DNA from: a virus
IMG/VR virus record: IMGVR_UViG_3300025276_000118
Location: 1-32,212 of that record
Strand: one strand, 5' to 3'
DNA length: 32,212 bases
Positions 8,208 to 16,226 of this stretch are shown in pieces. The translations under genes and the position numbers were made by a program. Under the pieces are notes generated by a model, which saw only the letters and a program-made list of their open reading frames with translations, ran no database searches and had not been told where the DNA came from. How positions within the stretch are numbered: position 1 is the first letter of the stretch; each line of letters begins with the position of its first letter.

Positions 8208-10207
8208 TGAGTAAACTTTATGATGTTGATCTCCCTAACGGTGAAACCGTTTATAACGTACCTGTAGGTACAAGCTATGAAGTAGTTCAAGACCTAGCAA
8301 TTTCTGGCGGCTTGGCTACTATTGAAGACTTTGCTCCAAAACCGACTCCTGCAGAAGAAGACGCGCCTTGGTATCAGGACGTAGGTAATTTCCTTAAGAA
8401 AAACATGGAAATACCTTTAGGTCTTGGGGGCAGTCTTGCAGGAGCCGCGGCAGGTAGCCCTTTAGGCCCCCCAGGAATGGTAGCGGGGGGTATCATAGGT
8501 GGTTCAGTAGGGTCAGGAGCAGGGTCTTTAACGTCTGATGTTTTGGAAGGTAAAGAACTAGACTTTCAATCTGCTGTTAAAGAATCTTTAATATCCGCAG
8601 GGTTTGACGTAGCAACTCTTACTTTAGGTAAGGTTTTAAAACCTGCGTATCTGTCAGCCAAAGCCGCCTTGGGTTATACACCAAAGGAAGTAGCTCAACA
8701 AATAATGAAGGAAGGTGCGGAGACAGGTTCAACTGAGTCTTTAAAAGCTACACAAAAGATTTTAGAGGAGGGAGGAGCTAGTTTAACACGGTATCAAACA
8801 GGACAAGCATCTAGTCTTGCTGTCTTTGCTGAAAAACTAGGAGATGCAGGTCTTTTATCAGGCAGGGAAGCGACAGGTAATGCGGCCAAAGTAAACCAAG
8901 CGACACAGTCAGCTTTAAATGACATAGCTAATGCTGTTGACTTAAGAACTGGTGCGTCCCCTGCTGAGCTAGGGGAAGCAATGTTTGACATCATATCTGC
9001 GGGTCGTTCAGCTCTTACCGATTCTTATGGTGACGGTTTAGATTCTATTGGCTCAAGAGTTGTAAACAAGACCGTAAACACTGGTGGTATTAAAAAACAA
9101 TTAGAGTTATTCTTAAAAAATAATTCTGAAACGACATCAGAGTTAGTTGACGGTAAACTAATGTCTAAAACTGTTTCTATGCTTGATGATGCTACTGTAG
9201 CATATATTAAAAAAGAACTAGCAGGAACTTTAGAATACGGAAATATGTCAGCACAGGCTTTAATTCGTGTTGATAAAATGATGTCAGCACAAATGCGTCA
9301 GTTTGGAACTAAAGGAACGAATAACTATAATACAGTGGCTGATACAGAGCTTATAAAATTACAAGGTATCTTAAAAGAATCTTTTATCAATACTCTAAAA
9401 CAAGCTGACCCTAAAGTAGCAAAGGAATATGCGGTACTGAAGAATTCCTATAAAGAAGGACTGTCTGGTTTACTTCCTGTATTAAATAAAAATACAGTAA
9501 TGAGGGCAGAAATTGGGGACTATGAAGCTTTAGGCAAACTTCTGACTAAGCAAACTAACAGTAGCAAAGTTCAAGGCTTTATGAACAGTATAGATGAAGC
9601 TTATAAACAGATAGGTAAAAGAGAAGGCTTGCCCTCAGAAATAGCCTATGGTACAGCTAAGGAAGCAAAACAAGTTATTAGACAGTCTTTCTTAAAGGAT
9701 TTAATTCCTAAGTTGGATTCTCCTGATTTTGATGTTTCTGATTACCGTAAACTGGCTTCTCAGTTTAGTAAGCCAGATGCAGACAAAAGATTAAAAGTTA
9801 TTATGGGTGAGGATTACGGAAGAGTTAAACAGCTATTTAATTTGTTTTCTGAAGCCAGTAAAAAACCAGAGGGGAACTTTGGTACTTTATTCCTAAGAGG
9901 AAAAGAGTTCTCCGCTATTCAAGGACTACCTTCTGCTGTTGGTGCGGGCCTAGGTGCGGCCGCGGCAGGTACAACAGGAGCTATTCTTGGTGCGGCTATA
10001 GCCCCGTCTGTAATCTTAACTGTACCTATATTCCTAGCTAAAGCCGCCTCTAATCCTAAAGCTGTCAATAAGTTACTTGCTTTTGAAAAGATGACTTTCA
10101 AGTCCCCTGAGGCTATGGAAAAGTTTGCAAGCTTTATTATTAGTGACACAATGGATGCTTTGTCTGATGAGGAACAAGCTGAAATCCGTAACTACTTTAG
10201 ACAATAG
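8207..10207 (+). CDS. Large ejection protein with glycine-zipper membrane segments
   Basis: The 666-residue protein begins with a short domain (YDVDLPNGETVYNVPVGTS) of the type found at the start of many phage ejection or internal proteins. Residues about 62-100 form a glycine-zipper hydrophobic region (LGLGGSLAGAAAGSPLG onward), and a second Gly/Ala-rich hydrophobic region lies at about 578-620 (SAVGAGLGAAAAGTTGAILG onward). Between them is a long helical domain. Two glycine-zipper hairpins suggest insertion into the host envelope to form a DNA-translocating channel, as proposed for T7 internal core proteins. Overlaps of one base with the upstream gene indicate coupled translation. I see no peptidase or transglycosylase signature. 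The function is inferred. Confidence 0.65.
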   Translation: MSKLYDVDLPNGETVYNVPVGTSYEVVQDLAISGGLATIEDFAPKPTPAEEDAPWYQDVGNFLKKNMEIPLGLGGSLAGAAAGSPLGPPGMVAGGIIGGSVGSGAGSLTSDVLEGKELDFQSAVKESLISAGFDVATLTLGKVLKPAYLSAKAALGYTPKEVAQQIMKEGAETGSTESLKATQKILEEGGASLTRYQTGQASSLAVFAEKLGDAGLLSGREATGNAAKVNQATQSALNDIANAVDLRTGASPAELGEAMFDIISAGRSALTDSYGDGLDSIGSRVVNKTVNTGGIKKQLELFLKNNSETTSELVDGKLMSKTVSMLDDATVAYIKKELAGTLEYGNMSAQALIRVDKMMSAQMRQFGTKGTNNYNTVADTELIKLQGILKESFINTLKQADPKVAKEYAVLKNSYKEGLSGLLPVLNKNTVMRAEIGDYEALGKLLTKQTNSSKVQGFMNSIDEAYKQIGKREGLPSEIAYGTAKEAKQVIRQSFLKDLIPKLDSPDFDVSDYRKLASQFSKPDADKRLKVIMGEDYGRVKQLFNLFSEASKKPEGNFGTLFLRGKEFSAIQGLPSAVGAGLGAAAAGTTGAILGAAIAPSVILTVPIFLAKAASNPKAVNKLLAFEKMTFKSPEAMEKFASFIISDTMDALSDEEQAEIRNYFRQ

Positions 10208-10220
10208 AATAAGGATTAAA

Positions 10221-11891
10221 ATGACCACACCTAATAGTCAAAGTCAATATATTGCTCAATATATGTTATCTTTACCTCCTGAGGAAAGACAGGAGTTTGC
10301 TAAGGAATTAGCCTATAATCAGCTTTCTTTTGCTCCTGTGGCTGGTGAAGCTATCTCAGCTAAGGAATCTAAAGAGTACTTTGAGCAAGGTAGAACAGGC
10401 ATGGGGATGTTGTCTGCCGCAGGTGCTATCCCGTTTGCAGGTGCGCCTATAAGAGGCGCTAAAGGTCTTTTAACAAGCGCAGGGAACTTAGTTAACAGAG
10501 TAGTACAAAACGTCCCTACACATATTGAGGAGTTTTATCGAAACCCTATAAAAGGGGGAATAAACTTTTTTAAAGAATATGGTAAGGCTGTAGCTCCTGC
10601 CATTAAAGAAAGTATTGATCCTTCGGCTGTCGCACAGAGGAGAGTTCTTGGAATTTCTGATAGAAAGATAGATGATTGGGCCAGTGATGTCGGCAAAGAC
10701 GCAGACCTTACAGCAATCTCAATATCTCGTCAGCTTCCTAACACTGAAAATACTTTACTAGAAAACAGTATTGTCGCTTTAAAATATTTAGATTCCAGAA
10801 TACCTAAAGAAGACACGGCTAGATTAGCTACAGGAATTGGTAACGGTTTTAGAACCACAGGGGAAATTCCTGAGTCTATAGTCAACAGGGCTTTAAGACA
10901 TTTGACTGAAGGCCCACACATAAAGAACCCAAAAACTAGCTATGAGTATCAAATAAAAGACCCTTCATCAGGGAAAAACATAGGCTACTTAGAAACTACT
11001 GGTGTAGCTAAAGCAGGTTCTTCAGCGGTAAGGGCAATGAGGGGAAAATCCACAGATACCTATTTAGAACTAGTAAACAACCTCCGTAAAAGTACAAGGG
11101 GAAAACCCAAAGCTAAATTAGATTCCCAAGGAATGGTTGAATATTTACAGATAGCATCTACTTTGGACGGTAATGCTTTTCAAGCTATGAAAAAACTAGG
11201 AGCAGGAGATCAGCCCAGTGTAATGTTAGATACGTTACTAAGGGCCAGAGCAAAGCAAAACGCAGGACGTAATCTTGGTAAAGGGGAGAAAAAAGTTCTT
11301 GATTCTTTTAATAACTTGTTGGACACTAAAGTAATAAAGATGGGGAGAGTTACTGATGAAGCAGGTAACGTGGTTAGCAATAGAAACCTGACGGAAATTA
11401 AACAACCTGAGGGTTACTTAGTAACACAACAGTCTTATTCTTCAAGACAGCAAGAACTAGGAGGGGTGAATTCTTTTTTAGTGGTTGATCCCAACAAAGA
11501 AAAGATGTACACAATGCTGAGTGACGGTCACGACATGTTTGGTCTAAACCCTGTTGGTGGTACTGGTTTAATTACAGTGTCTCCTATTATAGAGTCCTCA
11601 TATAGAACAGGGTCTAAGTATAATAACAAACAAATAAAAACTTCCGCAACCAAAAGAAAAACAAACAAAGCAATAAAAAACACAGAGCAACAAACAGGCA
11701 TTAAAAAAGAAAAAAACGAAACAAACGAAAACTATACAAAAAGAGCCTTCAGGCTTTCCAAACCTCCAGTTACTGAAGCCGACAAAGCTAGAGCAACCGC
11801 GGCTAAAAGAAAACTACAAGGAACAGCAGGGGGTGCAGGGTTACTAGCGACAGCGGGAGTTGTCTCCTCGCTAGAAGGAGAAGAAGAGTAA
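10221..11891 (+). CDS. Virion-associated protein, last gene of late block
   Basis: The 556-residue protein starts at an ATG with AAGGA 7 bases upstream; an in-frame start 96 bases earlier would overlap the previous gene and lacks a ribosome site. It has a short hydrophobic Gly/Ala stretch at about residues 60-85 (MGMLSAAGAIPFAGAPIRGA), a long mixed helical body, a Lys/Asn-rich basic segment near residues 475-520 and a small Gly/Ala hydrophobic patch close to the end (GGAGLLATAGVV), before the acidic tail GEEE. The glycine-rich patches resemble those of the preceding gene, so it may be another ejected or internal protein. I do not recognise the family. A strong terminator follows the stop immediately. 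Confidence 0.6.
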   Translation: MTTPNSQSQYIAQYMLSLPPEERQEFAKELAYNQLSFAPVAGEAISAKESKEYFEQGRTGMGMLSAAGAIPFAGAPIRGAKGLLTSAGNLVNRVVQNVPTHIEEFYRNPIKGGINFFKEYGKAVAPAIKESIDPSAVAQRRVLGISDRKIDDWASDVGKDADLTAISISRQLPNTENTLLENSIVALKYLDSRIPKEDTARLATGIGNGFRTTGEIPESIVNRALRHLTEGPHIKNPKTSYEYQIKDPSSGKNIGYLETTGVAKAGSSAVRAMRGKSTDTYLELVNNLRKSTRGKPKAKLDSQGMVEYLQIASTLDGNAFQAMKKLGAGDQPSVMLDTLLRARAKQNAGRNLGKGEKKVLDSFNNLLDTKVIKMGRVTDEAGNVVSNRNLTEIKQPEGYLVTQQSYSSRQQELGGVNSFLVVDPNKEKMYTMLSDGHDMFGLNPVGGTGLITVSPIIESSYRTGSKYNNKQIKTSATKRKTNKAIKNTEQQTGIKKEKNETNENYTKRAFRLSKPPVTEADKARATAAKRKLQGTAGGAGLLATAGVVSSLEGEEE

Positions 11892-11893
11892 CA

Positions 11894-11925
11894 AAAAGCC
11901 CCTTAGGTTTCCCTAGGGGGCTTTT
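11894..11925. terminator. Bidirectional rho-independent terminator
   Basis: A 14-bp stem (AAAAGCCCCTTAGG paired with CCTAGGGGGCTTTT, one G-U wobble) encloses the loop TTTC. The A-tract on one side and T-tract on the other give a U-run on both strands. It lies between the end of the plus-strand late genes (11891) and the end of the minus-strand RNR gene (11967), so it can stop transcripts arriving from both directions. Confidence 0.92.
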
Positions 11926-11941
11926 GTATACTACAGTATAC
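11926..11941. repeat. Small inverted repeat beside the terminator
   Basis: The sequence GTATACT-AC-AGTATAC has 7-bp arms separated by 2 bases and directly abuts the terminator stem. It could be a protein-binding site or extend terminator structure. Nothing else shows what it does. Confidence 0.45.
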
Positions 11942-11966
11942 ATTGTAAACTATAAGAAACAATACG

Positions 11967-13847
11967 CTACACTATTTCACATGAACCACCCACACAGGCT
12001 AACTCTTGACTGCCTGTTGTATTATCCTCTTGTTCAAAGTTAACAAGGTCCTCCCAATCTACACCTTTTGGCATCTCTGCTAGTAGCTTATTGTAATCTT
12101 CAGCACTGATGTCTTCATAAGGAGCTTGCTGATAAACATGATCACTCACTGGCAACAAACTAATACCACTACAGATATCAAAGTTATCCCATATCCACTG
12201 AGCAACCTGCAGGAATTCATCATCTGTATAATAAACAGTGATGCTTGGCTTATGCTCACACCAATGGTTCTGGTAAGCTTTCCATAGAGCTAACTGTTGC
12301 ATAGCCCCAACTTGCTTGACGGTTGTACTGGCCTTAGGTGCTTTCACAGGGAAGCTAAACACAGAGGAACTGGGTGACATAACATCTTGTTCTACTGGGA
12401 ATCCTTGATCTTCCATAAAGACTGCAAGTGGATCTTTTTTGTCTGAGCGTACTCTTCTGACATAGTACTTAGAAAAACGAGGGTGAATACCAGAGGCACT
12501 ATCAACAAGCTGAGATACAGTACCGCTTGGCTTAACGCATGTAATAGCCACAGACTGATTAATGCCAAGCTTCTCAGCCCACTTCTTGTTTGTTTTAACA
12601 GCCACATCTTTTAGTTCCTCCAACCATTGCTCTGTCTTATCTGTTGCTGATCCAATAACAGGATGATCCATAATTCCTGTCATGCTGAGTCCTAGCAACG
12701 CCTCTTCTTCCGTGTTACGCTTCCATACATTACGCAGGTATCTAAAGTCAGTCAAGGTTGCCTGTAGTGTGCCTATCATAGCCGCTACTTCTACCTTAGC
12801 CTTAAGAGTACTAAGTGTATCGTCAGCACGTACAACTACCTCACTAAGGTTGCAAAACTGGTTAGATCGTAAAATGATCTCCGAACATGGATTTGTCCCG
12901 AAGTCCTGCTCTGCATCCCTACGTCCATTACGTGCGGCAATCTTCTGTGCCGCTACACGGCTAAAGATACCACGCTCACCTGCTTTAGACTCGTACATGG
13001 TCTGCATTTCTGACAGGAACGATTGGAAGTCAGGCTTCTCTGTGTACGCTACGCTGTTGTTAGCCAATGCACGTTGTCCTTCATTCCTCCACCAATCACC
13101 AGACTTAGCCTTAGCCATACGCTGATCTGATAGGTTAGACAGGCTAATCAATGCTGAACGTCTAACACCACCTACAACGACAATATCAGCAATCTTACAT
13201 ACGATGTCATGGCACTCAATAGATGTTAGCTTGCGACCTTTAGCTTTCTGGAATACTTCAATACAGAAGTTAAACAAGTCTATTAAAGGCTCTGGGCCTG
13301 ACGCACGACCACCAAAGGTCTTAAGTCTCTCACCTGATCCCCTAACTCTGCTTACGTCCCACTGGGGTATCTTACCTGCGTACAGCATAGCAATCAACTC
13401 ACGGAATGCGGAAGCCCAACCAATCTTGCTGTCTGACACTACAATGAGGCTGTCAGTTTTGTGGAATGACTCAGCAATCTCAGGTAGCTTGTTGATAAAG
13501 TTTCGCTCAACACTAAAGCCTACACCTGTGCCACACATAAGCACGTACATAAGCTCGTCAAAGGAACGTGGAGAGTCTATGTGCAAGTAGCTACAGTTAA
13601 ACCCTGCTACGTTGTCTTTGTCTAAGGCTACCCCTGCTGTCATCATACAGCGCATGGACGGCATAACTTCTAGGTTGTATATAGCGTCATATAGCTTTCT
13701 GGCTGTTGGATCGTCTATCTGACTACGCGACACCCAAAATTCGACATACCTATTAACTGTCTCGCCCCACGACTCTCTACGCCCTGCCTCTGGCATCCAA
13801 CGTGCGTAACGGCTCTTGTGTATAAACTGTTGATACTGATCCATCAT
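11967..13847 (-). CDS. nrdJ: Monomeric class II (B12-dependent) ribonucleoside-triphosphate reductase
   Basis: The 626-residue enzyme reduces ribonucleotides to deoxyribonucleotides using adenosylcobalamin, supplying dNTPs for phage replication. The catalytic residues correspond to those of the Lactobacillus leichmannii enzyme: Cys85 (FNCSYL, matching Cys119), NPCSE at 319-323 with the thiyl-radical Cys321 (matching Cys408), and Cys332 (matching Cys419, same 11-residue spacing). The C-terminal redox pair Cys618/Cys623 (ACVGGSCEIV) matches Cys731/Cys736. At 626 residues it is shorter than the 739-residue L. leichmannii enzyme. I start it at the ATG at 13847: GAGGAG lies upstream and the ATGA overlaps the stop of the DUF3310 gene. 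It is the last gene of the minus-strand operon. Host cobalamin is required, since no B12 genes are present. Confidence 0.95.
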   Translation of the reverse strand: MMDQYQQFIHKSRYARWMPEAGRRESWGETVNRYVEFWVSRSQIDDPTARKLYDAIYNLEVMPSMRCMMTAGVALDKDNVAGFNCSYLHIDSPRSFDELMYVLMCGTGVGFSVERNFINKLPEIAESFHKTDSLIVVSDSKIGWASAFRELIAMLYAGKIPQWDVSRVRGSGERLKTFGGRASGPEPLIDLFNFCIEVFQKAKGRKLTSIECHDIVCKIADIVVVGGVRRSALISLSNLSDQRMAKAKSGDWWRNEGQRALANNSVAYTEKPDFQSFLSEMQTMYESKAGERGIFSRVAAQKIAARNGRRDAEQDFGTNPCSEIILRSNQFCNLSEVVVRADDTLSTLKAKVEVAAMIGTLQATLTDFRYLRNVWKRNTEEEALLGLSMTGIMDHPVIGSATDKTEQWLEELKDVAVKTNKKWAEKLGINQSVAITCVKPSGTVSQLVDSASGIHPRFSKYYVRRVRSDKKDPLAVFMEDQGFPVEQDVMSPSSSVFSFPVKAPKASTTVKQVGAMQQLALWKAYQNHWCEHKPSITVYYTDDEFLQVAQWIWDNFDICSGISLLPVSDHVYQQAPYEDISAEDYNKLLAEMPKGVDWEDLVNFEQEDNTTGSQELACVGGSCEIV

Positions 13848-14236
13848 TTGTTCTCCTCTTCTATCTTCTCTGTAAGCTTGTTTAAATACCACTGTGCTTT
13901 CCGTAAGTCCTCTCCCCTCTTACCCTTGTAGTCATAACGCCAAAGGTACTTCATACAGTTGCCCTTGAGATAGCCCATAAAAGCTCCTGAGGACATGGAC
14001 TCTTCAATGGCTTCTATACACTCAATGTTTCCTACGTTGTAGTGTATAGGTCTGTTGATCACATCCGCTCCCCAATCAAGGTCTTGAGTACAACTTTCCT
14101 TTAATATCATCTTGTGAGCCTCTTCCATCGCCATGTCCGTATAAGGCTTTAATGTTACACTATCATTAGGGTCTATCGCAGGATGTTCTTTACGTACTTT
14201 ATCCCAGTCTTCTGGTGTTGCGTCATTAATGCTCAT
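13844..14236 (-). CDS. DUF3310 family protein
   Basis: The 130-residue protein contains the DUF3310 pattern (PF11753): DVINRPIHYNVGNIECIEAIE, GYLKGNCMKYLWRYDYKGK, then EDLRKAQWYLNKL. Members occur widely in phages, and T7 gp1.7, a nucleotide kinase, is related. The domain fills residues about 57-125. The N-terminal 55 residues are acidic and variable. It overlaps RNR by 4 bases (ATGA) and the upstream small gene by 11 bases, so it belongs to a dNTP-supply pair with nrdJ at the end of the operon. Kinase activity here is inferred from the T7 relative, and no P-loop is visible. Confidence 0.88.
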   Translation of the reverse strand: MSINDATPEDWDKVRKEHPAIDPNDSVTLKPYTDMAMEEAHKMILKESCTQDLDWGADVINRPIHYNVGNIECIEAIEESMSSGAFMGYLKGNCMKYLWRYDYKGKRGEDLRKAQWYLNKLTEKIEEENK

Positions 14237-14393
14237 CAGTCGTATCCTCTGTAAACTTATCTCTGTTAATGATTAGCTTGTCTTCAAAAGCTTCTAAAAT
14301 ATTTTCTGGAGTAATGTCTAAAACTTCGCAAAGCAATAACACATCGTACTCTCTAACAATCTCCTCTTTAAGTTCTTCAAGTGTTAGTGACAT
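14226..14393 (-). CDS. Small conserved acidic protein, unknown function
   Basis: This 55-residue protein is acidic and helical: MSLTLEELKEEIVREYDVLLL, then CEVLDITPENILEAFEDKL. The ATG has a good AAGGA site 8 bases upstream, and the gene overlaps both neighbours (17 bases with endonuclease I, 11 with the DUF3310 gene), which strongly supports a real gene. The LDITPENILEAF segment resembles a short helix-turn-helix-like or interaction motif. I have the impression of similar short proteins beside endonuclease genes in other marine phages but give no function. Confidence 0.8.
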   Translation of the reverse strand: MSLTLEELKEEIVREYDVLLLCEVLDITPENILEAFEDKLIINRDKFTEDTTDEH

Positions 14394-14757
14394 TTTTATT
14401 CCTTATATACTTCAGTAACTCTTTAGTTGTCTTCACAGTGAAGTGTGCTAAACCTTCCTTGTCACACCACTGCCCCATTGTCATTTTACTACCTTTCCTT
14501 ACTTTTTTGTTAGGGTCTGACAACACAAAAACTAATTCCCAGTCTCCAATGGTGTCTCTAATGGATGTGTACTTCTGTGTGTCCCCTACTCTAAAGTAAC
14601 CCTTAGCCTCAATCAGTATCTTCTTGTCTTCATGTACAAAGTCTGGTAGATAATTCTTACGTATGATATAAGGAAGCTTGTAAGGCTCATACTTAAACTC
14701 TTTATTAAGTTGATCATAAAGAGCGGACTCAAGTCCCGATCTAAAAACCTTCTTCAT
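14377..14757 (-). CDS. T7 endonuclease I-like Holliday junction resolvase
   Basis: The 126-residue protein fits the T7 gp3 family (149 residues in T7), which cleaves branched DNA during recombination and packaging. Visible motifs are RSGLE (Glu10, matching T7 Glu20), YLPDF (Asp39, matching Asp55), and IEAKG (Glu50 and Lys52, matching Glu65 and Lys67), followed by the typical KGSKMTMGQWCDKEG segment. The spacing agrees with the PD-(D/E)XK core. An AGGAG site lies 13 bases before the ATG. The start overlaps the exonuclease gene by 17 bases. In the operon it follows the exonuclease, like gp3 and gp6 acting together in T7 DNA turnover. Confidence 0.92.
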   Translation of the reverse strand: MKKVFRSGLESALYDQLNKEFKYEPYKLPYIIRKNYLPDFVHEDKKILIEAKGYFRVGDTQKYTSIRDTIGDWELVFVLSDPNKKVRKGSKMTMGQWCDKEGLAHFTVKTTKELLKYIRNKNVTNT

Positions 14758-15625
14758 CTAAGATTAACTCCTGTACGTTAGGTTCCTTAACTACCTTACA
14801 TAAAAACTTTGGAGCGTATGAATAGTTGAATACTCTTAAGTCTGGGTAGCAGTGCTTTTTGAACTGGCAATACGAACAACCAATAGCCAGTTTTAAGTTT
14901 CCTGACTTGCCATCTGGTAAAGGAGTGTAGCACACCTCTATCGGTTCTGGCTGTTCTACTAGCTTTTTTACGTGACGTATTCTCTCAGTAATATCTTGAG
15001 ACAACACATCGTATACTCTAGCATTCTTATCGTCCAGATCATACTTGAGGTAGGTTAAATGCCCGTTAGCTTTGTCCATCGCTAGCCATCCAAACTTACG
15101 ATCACCACAGGAATGAGCATAGGCTTTGATCTGGTCAATGTAGCCAAAAGGATCGTCAAAGGCCAGTGTTCCGTCCTTAAACTTCTTAAACCCAAAACTA
15201 CTGGCAGACTTAACATCAGTCACAACACCGTCAATTTTGCAGTCCATGTGTCCCACCACGCCCTCTACCTTGCATACTTTCTGCTCGTCGGTGACTGAGT
15301 GTCCTGCCATGCGCGTGAGGAACAGCAACATCTCTTCAATCAAGTGACCATACATAAACTTGACATAAGTATGAGGTTCTATCGTTTCTCCCTCAGTGCC
15401 ATTGAAATGGTTCCAAAGGTACTTATCGGTACGTCCAATGTTTGAAAGGCGTAGCTTACGACTGTCTTTACGCTTCTCTCTGCCAAACTCAGTACGCATG
15501 AGAGCCTTAACACCCTCACCGAACTTCTCAATTTCAGCCTCAACATCCACGGACGGATCAGCGTCCTTACTGACCATCATTTTGTAGATGTCCGAAACTA
15601 CGTTGTCAGTTGTTTTAGTATTCAT
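14741..15625 (-). CDS. RecB/Cas4-like PD-(D/E)XK exonuclease
   Basis: The 294-residue protein has the core of the PDDEXK_1/Cas4-RecB family: GHLIEEM (His94, Glu97), VVGHMDCKIDG (Asp128), TDVKSAS (Asp137, Lys139) and DQIKAYA (Gln165, Tyr169). It probably degrades DNA ends for host DNA recycling or recombination, the role filled by the unrelated gp6 in T7. Three cysteines near the end (Cys250, Cys253, Cys259 in CSYCQFKKHC) resemble the C-terminal part of the Fe-S cluster of Cas4/AddB nucleases, but the N-terminal fourth cysteine before the catalytic motifs is not seen. It ends LDEEGF, an acidic tail with terminal Phe. A GGAAG site precedes the ATG; it overlaps the upstream nuclease by 11 bases. 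Confidence 0.85.
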   Translation of the reverse strand: MNTKTTDNVVSDIYKMMVSKDADPSVDVEAEIEKFGEGVKALMRTEFGREKRKDSRKLRLSNIGRTDKYLWNHFNGTEGETIEPHTYVKFMYGHLIEEMLLFLTRMAGHSVTDEQKVCKVEGVVGHMDCKIDGVVTDVKSASSFGFKKFKDGTLAFDDPFGYIDQIKAYAHSCGDRKFGWLAMDKANGHLTYLKYDLDDKNARVYDVLSQDITERIRHVKKLVEQPEPIEVCYTPLPDGKSGNLKLAIGCSYCQFKKHCYPDLRVFNYSYAPKFLCKVVKEPNVQELILDEEGF

Positions 15626-16226
15626 GTATCACTTCCAATATTAGTTCGTTAGCTACAGCATGTGGTATTCTAAACCACTCGTTAATGTTGTCACATTCCT
15701 TGGCTAGTCTTGCGTGTGCCGCTGATTCCCCTGCTCTCCTGTCGTTTACTTCATAAGAGTACAATAAACTATAATCTCTAAACGGTGAGGACGTTTGATA
15801 ATTCTTAAGCCTATCCTGTGAGTCTACAGCCATGCCTACCTTTACCCACTCAGGCCACGCTTTGTTAGTAATTATATAAACCTCACCCTCTGCGCTGTCC
15901 TTGTAGTTTTCCAAGGAACTAAAGGCCGCTTCCTCAAACCCTTTGTATCTTCCTGCTTTGTACAGGGGGTGACTCTTCTTAACTTCCTTACCGTTTACCC
16001 ACATACGTTTGGCATCGCGAGCCTTAACAGCGTCTGGATTATCTTTGTAATACCAAGGCTTATTAGTTTTAGGATTAATGCGTGTCTGCCCAACTATTTC
16101 CAACTTTAAAGTCTCCTGCAAGGGGGCAGTTGAGTTTGAAATGGAGTCCTGCGGCTTCGACACAACTGGTGGCGAGTCCTCCGAAAACCTTTGCTTTCTC
16201 TTCTCTAACCTCTGTCTGGATTTCAT
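15615..16226 (-). CDS. T5orf172 / GIY-YIG-like nuclease overlapping the polymerase gene
   Basis: The 203-residue protein has a C-terminal T5orf172 domain (PF10544, GIY-YIG superfamily) at about residues 113-190: GEVYIITN with Tyr117, WVKVG, a following Arg (RLKNYQTSSPF), Glu167, His171 and NEWF at 182-185. Residues 50-100 contain NPKTNKPWYY and a basic stretch likely to bind DNA. The first 51 codons overlap the 3' end of the DNA polymerase gene by 152 bases in another frame. The start is supported by AGGA 11 bases upstream. GIY-YIG proteins include homing endonucleases, so this may be a free-standing homing gene beside polA, or a nuclease recruited into replication. Domain call confident; role unknown. 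Confidence 0.82.
   Translation of the reverse strand: MKSRQRLEKRKQRFSEDSPPVVSKPQDSISNSTAPLQETLKLEIVGQTRINPKTNKPWYYKDNPDAVKARDAKRMWVNGKEVKKSHPLYKAGRYKGFEEAAFSSLENYKDSAEGEVYIITNKAWPEWVKVGMAVDSQDRLKNYQTSSPFRDYSLLYSYEVNDRRAGESAAHARLAKECDNINEWFRIPHAVANELILEVIHEY

Noticed and set aside
12682-13590. Two plus-strand open frames antisense to RNR
   Set aside because: They lie opposite a clearly conserved enzyme gene with all catalytic residues, have no plausible ribosome sites and show no recognisable motif.
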